DNA of 40,091 bases, from NCBI GenBank assembly GCA_014378065.1, contig JACMOK010000124.1, forward strand, positions 1-40,091. The letters run 5' to 3'. Of the stretch, positions 34,944-40,091 are shown piece after piece. The stretch's first letter is position 1. Each line of letters opens with the position of its first letter. The DNA is from Flavobacterium sp. Its GTDB lineage: Bacteria > Bacteroidota > Bacteroidia > Flavobacteriales > Flavobacteriaceae. The notes below the pieces were generated by a model. It did no database searches. It was not told the DNA's origin and saw nothing but the letters and a program-made list of their open reading frames with translations. A program made the position numbers and the translations under genes.

Positions 34944-36066
34944 AAATTTTAATTTCTCTTAATTTCATCATGGGTTTTTCAAAATAAGTATACATCAAAA
35001 TACTTAAAAATACGGTAATCGCTAAATAGGCAATCGTGAACAAATGCAATTGCATCATTGTAAATGCCGTGGTGTCGATAAAATGTTTCATTAAAAAAAG
35101 CACAATGCTGTAATGTAGTAAATAAATGGCATAAGAGATTTCGCTAAAAAATATAACGGGTTTGGCGTATTGAACTGGTGCCATTTTCCACTCTGAAAAA
35201 AAAGGAAGGAAACAAACCAGTCCCAAGGCATTCATTGGAAGACAAAGGACATTCCAAAACCAAGGAAAATCTAAGATTGTTAATCGCAAATACCCAAGAC
35301 AAAATAACAACAGGCCGATCAGTAAAAATCCTACTACAGCAAATTTGTACTGCTGCCGCTTCCAAAATATTGGATATTCTGAAGCGATAAATCCGAAAAG
35401 CACGCCCAGTAACACCGTGTCAACCCTATAAATTACGACTGAGCGCAACGAAACATCCCATTGCAACATAGTCGTATTATGGGTATGAAAATTATAATAA
35501 ATTTTACAAGAAAAAAAGAAAATGATCATGCCAACAATTACTCCAATGAAAATTGATTTCCTAGATACCCTCTTAAACACCAAAGAACACAAATACAGCA
35601 AAATCACGGCGATTAAATAACCAAATTCTTTGATTGGCAGACTCCAAGATTCGGGGAAAAAAGGGAGTAACGGAGTTGCAAAATTTTGAAAGAAAAAAAA
35701 ATATTTCCAGGTCTGCGTCAGCGAATAACCAAACCAGAGCCAAATGGCAATATTTATAAGAACGATAAGATAATAATTGGGTAATATCCGCATCAGGCGC
35801 CGGTATAAAAAAACCGCCATCGTTTTTATTCCGTAATCTTTCCCAACAAATTGTTTGAAGATAATGCCCCCGATAAGAAATCCGCTCATCACAAAAAATA
35901 ATTCGACGCCAAAAAAACCACTAAGATCCACCGCTTTCGACAGCAGACTCGAACTGGGCGGATAAATTAACGAGGTGTGTGAGCATAGTACCAAGACGAT
36001 TGAAATAACGCGTAGCAAATCCAATCCAAAAATCCGTTTTGTAGGCTTTCGTCGGGTTTCAACCAT
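34924..36066 (-). CDS. Acyltransferase-3 family membrane protein
   Basis: An inner-membrane O-acyltransferase (OafA/NodX-type), likely adding acetyl or another acyl group to a surface sugar. It has 380 residues with about 10 membrane helices. Conserved residues present: LDLLR with H30 after helix 1, VMSGFLIGG, the R-x-x-R cluster in YRRLMRILPNYY (R89, R90, R93), FFPESWSLPIKEFGYLI, SYAIYLLHYS and YFEKPMMKLRE at the end. It overlaps the downstream paralog by 20 bp. It diverges from the PHM-like gene by 36 bp, so one regulator could control all three. The acceptor is unknown. Confidence 0.9.
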   Translation of the reverse strand: MVETRRKPTKRIFGLDLLRVISIVLVLCSHTSLIYPPSSSLLSKAVDLSGFFGVELFFVMSGFLIGGIIFKQFVGKDYGIKTMAVFLYRRLMRILPNYYLIVLINIAIWLWFGYSLTQTWKYFFFFQNFATPLLPFFPESWSLPIKEFGYLIAVILLYLCSLVFKRVSRKSIFIGVIVGMIIFFFSCKIYYNFHTHNTTMLQWDVSLRSVVIYRVDTVLLGVLFGFIASEYPIFWKRQQYKFAVVGFLLIGLLLFCLGYLRLTILDFPWFWNVLCLPMNALGLVCFLPFFSEWKMAPVQYAKPVIFFSEISYAIYLLHYSIVLFLMKHFIDTTAFTMMQLHLFTIAYLAITVFLSILMYTYFEKPMMKLREIKIFGHEAR

Positions 36067-36075
36067 TTAAAATTG

Positions 36076-36083
36076 TATTTTTG
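36076..36083 (+). promoter_or_regulatory. Candidate -7 box TATTTTTG for the PHM-like gene
   Basis: It matches TAnnTTTG inside the 36-bp divergent gap, 19 bases before the first ATG. It faces a minus-strand box at 36095-36102, so transcription in the two directions would interfere. Confidence 0.4.
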
Positions 36084-36094
36084 AGTCCAAATTG

Positions 36095-36102
36095 CAAATA
36101 TA
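36095..36102 (-). promoter_or_regulatory. Candidate -7 box TATATTTG for the acyltransferase pair
   Basis: It matches TAnnTTTG on the minus strand, 28 bases before the acyltransferase ATG. The upstream part of this promoter would lie inside the start of the divergent PHM-like gene. Confidence 0.35.
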
Positions 36103-37242
36103 ATGATGGCAAAATCAAAGATATATAAATTTTTAGCCGTTTTCATCTTACTGTCTGTTATTGGCGCTGGTATTTGGTATTCACAGCTTCCGAACCGTCA
36201 CAAAGCCATAATTAAAACTACATTTTTGCTGAAAACCGGTTTGGTTGACAATGAATGGATCGTTGACAACGAATTACATGCGTATAAAATGGTATCGCCA
36301 ACGTTTTACATAGATGGAATTTACAAATCTATGGAAGGACCAAAATCCTCAAACTACATCCAACTTTCGCAAGATAGCACCTTACTTTGGATTACAGGAT
36401 TTCATGTAAAAGCTTTGGATTCGAAATCGAGAAAAACCATTTCTAATGATTTTATTTGCCACACCAACATCGATTTTAACGATGTTAAATATTTTAGTCA
36501 TTTCCATTTAGAAAACCGCATTGGGAGACAATATCCACGAATGACTTCACTCTCTCACGGACTCGAGAATTTTTCGTTCCCGAAAGGATATGGCGTTCCG
36601 ATGCAGGGAAATGATTTGCTTTACGTTACTACCGAAGCTTTAAACCACAATTATCCTAACGCCAATTTTTTCATCAAACACGAAGTAACGATTGATTATT
36701 CTAAAGAAAAAGCAACCATCAAACCGCTGATGTGCCGCACGGTTTTTATCATGCTGCCCTACGACAAAGCCGACCCGTTTAAAAGCCCGATTGATCCTGG
36801 TAAAGATTATTGCATACCGGTTGAAACGAAAAACCACAGCTATGATTTGGGCAATGGAAAAGTAATGTCCGGCCATTGGGTAATTCCTCCCGGAAAACAT
36901 ACTTACCGTGGTTCAATAGACGGGCAGTTGCAGCTACAAGACAGTTTGCGTTTGCATGCAGCCGCTACCCACGTGCATCCTTTCGCCACCTCGATTACTG
37001 TTTTTGACAAAACGACCAACACCACAATTTTCAATTGTAAGATTAAAAACCATAACAATAAAATAGGGATTTCAAAAATTGATGCGTTGTCTTCGGAAGC
37101 CGGAATTTGGATGTATAAAAACCACCATTATGAACTGATCGAGGAAGTCGATAACACTACAGCTGAAGACCAAGACATGATGGGCAGTATGTTTTTGTTT
37201 TTTTATGACAAGGAACTGGACGCAATTTTACAGAAATCATAA
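36103..37242 (+). CDS. Membrane-anchored PHM/DBH-like copper monooxygenase-fold protein (tentative)
   Basis: 379 residues with an N-terminal membrane anchor (about 8-26). I find no exact family, but the layout follows peptidylglycine hydroxylating monooxygenase (PHM) and dopamine beta-hydroxylase (DBH). In the first domain, FICHTNIDF (H120) aligns with PHM's VHHMLLF, and FPKGYGVPMQGN..NHNYP (H182) aligns with LPKGVGF..VHYGD. In the second domain, VIPPGKHTY is followed by AATHVHPFATSITVFD (H290, H292), matching PHM's VHTHHLG, and DMMGSMFLFFYD (M360) matches EMCNLYIMYY. The CuM ligands H-x-H and Met are thus present, while the His pair of CuH is reduced to one His (Cys119-His120). Activity is unproven. 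The start may be the second Met. Confidence 0.6.
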   Translation: MMAKSKIYKFLAVFILLSVIGAGIWYSQLPNRHKAIIKTTFLLKTGLVDNEWIVDNELHAYKMVSPTFYIDGIYKSMEGPKSSNYIQLSQDSTLLWITGFHVKALDSKSRKTISNDFICHTNIDFNDVKYFSHFHLENRIGRQYPRMTSLSHGLENFSFPKGYGVPMQGNDLLYVTTEALNHNYPNANFFIKHEVTIDYSKEKATIKPLMCRTVFIMLPYDKADPFKSPIDPGKDYCIPVETKNHSYDLGNGKVMSGHWVIPPGKHTYRGSIDGQLQLQDSLRLHAAATHVHPFATSITVFDKTTNTTIFNCKIKNHNNKIGISKIDALSSEAGIWMYKNHHYELIEEVDNTTAEDQDMMGSMFLFFYDKELDAILQKS

Positions 37243-37269
37243 GTTGACAACACAGTTATAACAATAAAA

Positions 37270-37310
37270 AAACCCGCTAGTAACTGCGCACTATCGGGTT
37301 TCTTTTTTTT
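37270..37310. terminator. Bidirectional terminator between the PHM-like and MoxR genes
   Basis: The stem is AAACCCG-C-TAGT with ACTA-T-CGGGTTT (one mismatch, 8-base loop). It is followed by TCTTTTTTTT on the plus strand and a T-run on the minus strand. It serves the two convergent genes. Confidence 0.88.
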
Positions 37311-37321
37311 ATTTGCAAAGC

Positions 37322-38275
37322 TTAAAACAAAGACGCAATAATTTTTTCTATAGTAATACCTTCTGCATCGGCTTTGTAATTTTTCACCACCCGGTGCCTT
37401 AAGATCCCGGTAGCAACCGCCTTTACGTCTTCAATATCTGGCGAAAATTTACCATTAAAAGCAGCGTGAGATTTGGCGGCTAAAATCAAATTCTGAGAAG
37501 CGCGCGGCCCGGCGCCCCAGTCGATATAATTTTTTATGAAATCATTAGACAACACGTTGTCGGGACGGGTTTTGCTCACCAAAGTCACTGCATATTCGAT
37601 CACATTATCGGCCACCGGGATGCGGCGTACCAAGTGCTGAAAATCGATAATTTCCTGAGCAGTAAAGAGCGGATTGACAGAAACATTGGCATCACTCGTT
37701 GTGCTTTTTACAACTTGTACCTCCTCAGCAAACGAAGGATAGTCTAATTTTATAGAAAACATAAAACGGTCCAACTGTGCTTCAGGCAGCGGATAAGTTC
37801 CTTCTTGTTCAATCGGATTTTGCGTAGCCAAAACAAAATACGGCAACGATAATTTATAATTGTGACCCGCAATGGTAACGGCGCGCTCTTGCATGGCTTC
37901 TAATAAGGCAGCTTGTGTTTTTGGTGGCGTTCGGTTGATTTCGTCGGCCAGAATAATGTTAGAGAATATTGGCCCTTTTATAAATTTGAATTGACGATTC
38001 TCATCTAAAATCTCACTTCCCAAAATATCCGACGGCATCAAATCGGGTGTGAACTGGATGCGTTTAAAGTCAAGTCCCAGTGCCTGGGCAATGGTATTGA
38101 CCATCAGGGTTTTTGCCAACCCCGGAACGCCTACTAACAAAGCATGTCCGCCAGAAAAAATACTTAATAAAATCTGATCGACGACTTCGTCCTGTCCTAC
38201 AATAATTTTAGAAATTTCCTTTTTTAACTCGTTTCTTTTTTGAACGAGATTTTGTATTGCTGCTACGTCTGACAT
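37322..38275 (-). CDS. MoxR-family AAA+ ATPase
   Basis: A chaperone-like ATPase thought to help assemble or activate partner proteins, often with VWA-domain proteins. It has 317 residues from the ATG at 38275 (MSDVAAIQNL). An upstream codon at 38332 adds a non-conserved stretch. Walker A is GVPGLAKT (49-56) and Walker B ILADEINR (D111, E112). FVLATQNPIEQEGTYPLPEAQLDRF is the MoxR sensor-1 hallmark, and the C-terminal lid reads GPRASQNLI. MoxR genes are usually followed by DUF58 and VWA genes. Here it ends at a terminator and is preceded by a SurA-like gene, as I recall from flavobacteria. Confidence 0.95.
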   Translation of the reverse strand: MSDVAAIQNLVQKRNELKKEISKIIVGQDEVVDQILLSIFSGGHALLVGVPGLAKTLMVNTIAQALGLDFKRIQFTPDLMPSDILGSEILDENRQFKFIKGPIFSNIILADEINRTPPKTQAALLEAMQERAVTIAGHNYKLSLPYFVLATQNPIEQEGTYPLPEAQLDRFMFSIKLDYPSFAEEVQVVKSTTSDANVSVNPLFTAQEIIDFQHLVRRIPVADNVIEYAVTLVSKTRPDNVLSNDFIKNYIDWGAGPRASQNLILAAKSHAAFNGKFSPDIEDVKAVATGILRHRVVKNYKADAEGITIEKIIASLF

Positions 38276-38341
38276 TTTTGCATTGGGTTTTGAATGGCGC
38301 ACAAGAAATTTTACAACAAACTGCGAGCGCAAATTCCTAGA

Positions 38342-39745
38342 TTACTTTTTGAGCCAATTGTTGGTAAAAGGACAATCACGGTATTGTCCATTGATCTTAA
38401 TATATGTTTCCTTTATTTTTTCTTCAGACCATTTGGCAATGGCATTAATCTGCTTTTCTTTTAAAGCCAAAGCCTTGATTTTAATATAATCCTTAGAATA
38501 ATCTGCGGTGTGTTCTTCAATTTTGTTGGTCACCATGATCAACTTGTATTTTTTCTTGCCGGATTGATCGGTATCAATTAATGGCAGCGATATTTCGCCT
38601 TCTTTCAAGTTAGAAACCTGAGCATACAATGAAGGATCCATCTTGGTCAATTCAAAATGGGTATCTTGTGTTTTCGGATTCACCAATAGTCCACCATTTG
38701 CTCTCGTTTCCTTTTCATCTGACTCAGTTCTGGCGGCATCGGCAAATGAAACGCCTTTGTCCTCTATTTTTTTCTTAATCAAACTTATTCTTTCTTTAGC
38801 ATCCTTTAGCGATTGCTCGGTTACTGACGGAATCAAAAGAATATGTCTCAAATCAACATCTTGGCCTCTAATTTTCTCTATGTAAATAATGTGAAATCCG
38901 AAATCTGTTTCAAAAGGTTCTGAAATTTCTCCTTCGCCAAGGCTAAAGGCAACATCCTTAAATTCCTTAACAAAAGGAGTTTTTTTATTCATCTTATAAA
39001 ACCCACCGTTGGAACTAGATCCCGGATCCTGCGAATACAGTACCGCTTTGGTTGCGAAACTCGATCCCTCCTGAACCTCTTTTTTAAACTCCTTTAGCTT
39101 GTCAATCACCTTTTGCTTGTCTTCCGGCGAAACCTTGGGAGCCACGATAATCTGTGCTACTTCAAGTTCGGCACCAAACATCGGCAATTCGGCAGCAGGG
39201 ATTTTCTTGAAAAAATTACGTACTTCTTCTGGCGTAATTTCCACAGCATCAACAATTTTCTTCTGCATCTCTGAAGTCAGCTTGTTCAATTTAATGATCT
39301 CAGCCAAATCGGTTTTGAAATCCTCTTCGTTGGCCTTTTTAAAATATTTCACAACTTTGTCCATAGAACCCAATTGTTCGACCATATAATTGAGCTGTTC
39401 GTCCATTTTAGATTTTACTTCAGCATCGGTAACAACGATACTGTCTTGTACCGCCTGATGTGCATAAAGTTTGTCCTCGAGCAGTTTCCCGAGCATCTGG
39501 CAACGGCTGATGTCTTTTACCGAACCGCCCTGACTGCTAATTTCGAGAAACGATTTGTCAATGTCAGAATCCAGAATATTATAATCTCCGACGGTAGCGA
39601 TAACGCCATCTATTTTTTGCCTAATATTTGATATATTTTTCACCGCCTTGACGGAATCTTTAATAATTTCTTGCGCGTAGATTGCACCGCTTGCAAGGGT
39701 GAAAAGGCAAATTGTGAGAACCATTCTCTTATTTATAAATCTCAT
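38342..39745 (-). CDS. SurA-like periplasmic peptidylprolyl isomerase
   Basis: A periplasmic chaperone and prolyl isomerase that helps outer-membrane proteins fold. It has about 467 residues from the preferred ATG (MRFINKRMVL). A longer start at 39769 adds 8 residues. Signal peptide at about 1-25 (ends IYAQ). The N-terminal SurA-type helical domain opens KIDGVIATVGDYNILDSDID. Two parvulin domains follow: the first at about 165-270 (SQDPGSSSNGGFY; ETDFGFHIIYIEK), the second at about 275-380 (DLRHILLIPS; ANGGLLVNP). A C-terminal helical part follows. Its beginning overlaps the end of the upstream gene, so translation is coupled. Confidence 0.93.
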   Translation of the reverse strand: MRFINKRMVLTICLFTLASGAIYAQEIIKDSVKAVKNISNIRQKIDGVIATVGDYNILDSDIDKSFLEISSQGGSVKDISRCQMLGKLLEDKLYAHQAVQDSIVVTDAEVKSKMDEQLNYMVEQLGSMDKVVKYFKKANEEDFKTDLAEIIKLNKLTSEMQKKIVDAVEITPEEVRNFFKKIPAAELPMFGAELEVAQIIVAPKVSPEDKQKVIDKLKEFKKEVQEGSSFATKAVLYSQDPGSSSNGGFYKMNKKTPFVKEFKDVAFSLGEGEISEPFETDFGFHIIYIEKIRGQDVDLRHILLIPSVTEQSLKDAKERISLIKKKIEDKGVSFADAARTESDEKETRANGGLLVNPKTQDTHFELTKMDPSLYAQVSNLKEGEISLPLIDTDQSGKKKYKLIMVTNKIEEHTADYSKDYIKIKALALKEKQINAIAKWSEEKIKETYIKINGQYRDCPFTNNWLKK

Positions 39746-40091
39746 ATTTTTGGTCTTTAATGGCATCATCCGTTATTTCCTTTTCAAATTTTTTGATTAA
39801 TTCTAACTTTCTTTTGTTCAATATAACTTCTTTAAGCGTCGGTTTTAAAAATTCAAGAGGCGCAATTTGATTTCTATCGATGACGTTTATAATTTTTACC
39901 AAATACATATTTAACGAATCAGAATGTTGTATCGATTTGCCAGCGGTGATATACTGATCTCGATTGTCCGGATTAATAAAAGGCAGCTTAGTATATACCT
40001 GACTCATCTCAACCCAAACCGAATCGTTGAGCGCAAAACTTTTAAATTGTAAAGCGTAGGTACCCCAGAATTTTTTATCCGCCTTCCTAAA
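39729..40091 (-). CDS. C-terminal part of an envelope protein, cut by the window edge
   Basis: An open frame enters from the right edge and ends at 39729. The first visible residues are FRKADKKFWGTYALQF, before an internal Met at 40007, so the true start lies outside the window. The visible 120 residues contain LNDSVWVEMSQVY and a long charged helix with KFEKEITDDAIKDQKYEIYK at the end. I cannot name a family. It overlaps the SurA-like gene and by position is probably another envelope-folding factor or lipoprotein, as I recall upstream of flavobacterial surA-like genes. That is inference from context. Confidence 0.75.
   Translation of the reverse strand, partial: FRKADKKFWGTYALQFKSFALNDSVWVEMSQVYTKLPFINPDNRDQYITAGKSIQHSDSLNMYLVKIINVIDRNQIAPLEFLKPTLKEVILNKRKLELIKKFEKEITDDAIKDQKYEIYK

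Overview
The window looks like chromosomal DNA of a Bacteroidetes bacterium, most likely a Flavobacterium or close relative. The DNA is A+T-rich, several promoters show the Bacteroidetes -7 box TAnnTTTG, and Shine-Dalgarno motifs are scarce. Two secreted proteins end in type IX secretion (T9SS) sorting domains. Gene order around ribD-HAD-(yigZ)-thioesterase-dnaA and in the PPIase-MoxR block fits Flavobacteriaceae as I remember them. Assignments rest on motifs and protein resemblance read by eye; no search was run.

Layout: 1-1218 holds no convincing gene. It has a degenerate 36-bp tandem repeat cut by the window edge, then the 3' half of a tRNA-Met(CAU) gene (703-744) followed by a terminator. 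I read this as the scar of an element integrated at a tRNA gene, lying mostly left of the window. Next is a 3143-residue T9SS surface protein (1219-10650) with two Gly-rich domains, 14 Ig-like repeats in an alternating A/B pattern, LamG-like domains and a C-terminal sorting domain. Then come hisS (-), a MacB/FtsX-type permease (+), GNAT and prmC (-), ribD and a HAD hydrolase (+), a decayed yigZ/IMPACT pseudogene, a thioesterase (-), and dnaA, a low-MW tyrosine phosphatase and an RsmI-like methylase (+).

From 20.2 to 24.2 kb a minus-strand cell-wall group runs dapF, GNAT, mltG, a DUF2279 protein and a lysozyme-like protein. An HtrA protease and a long-form GAPDH follow on the plus strand. After these come an APC permease, a secreted DUF4874/DUF4832 protein and aconitase, all minus.

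From 33.8 to 37.2 kb lies the least ordinary locus. It has two tandem, overlapping acyltransferase-3 paralogs, the downstream one lacking the catalytic residues. Divergent from them by 36 bp is a membrane-anchored protein that resembles the two-domain copper monooxygenases PHM and DBH. The window ends with a MoxR ATPase, a SurA-like PPIase and the C-terminal part of a third gene, all minus.

Most of the window is housekeeping: translation (hisS, prmC, rsmI-like), replication start (dnaA), riboflavin, lysine/peptidoglycan, glycolysis, TCA cycle and envelope protein folding (HtrA, SurA-like). Lineage-specific content sits in the giant surface protein, the DUF4874/DUF4832 protein and the acyltransferase/PHM-like locus.
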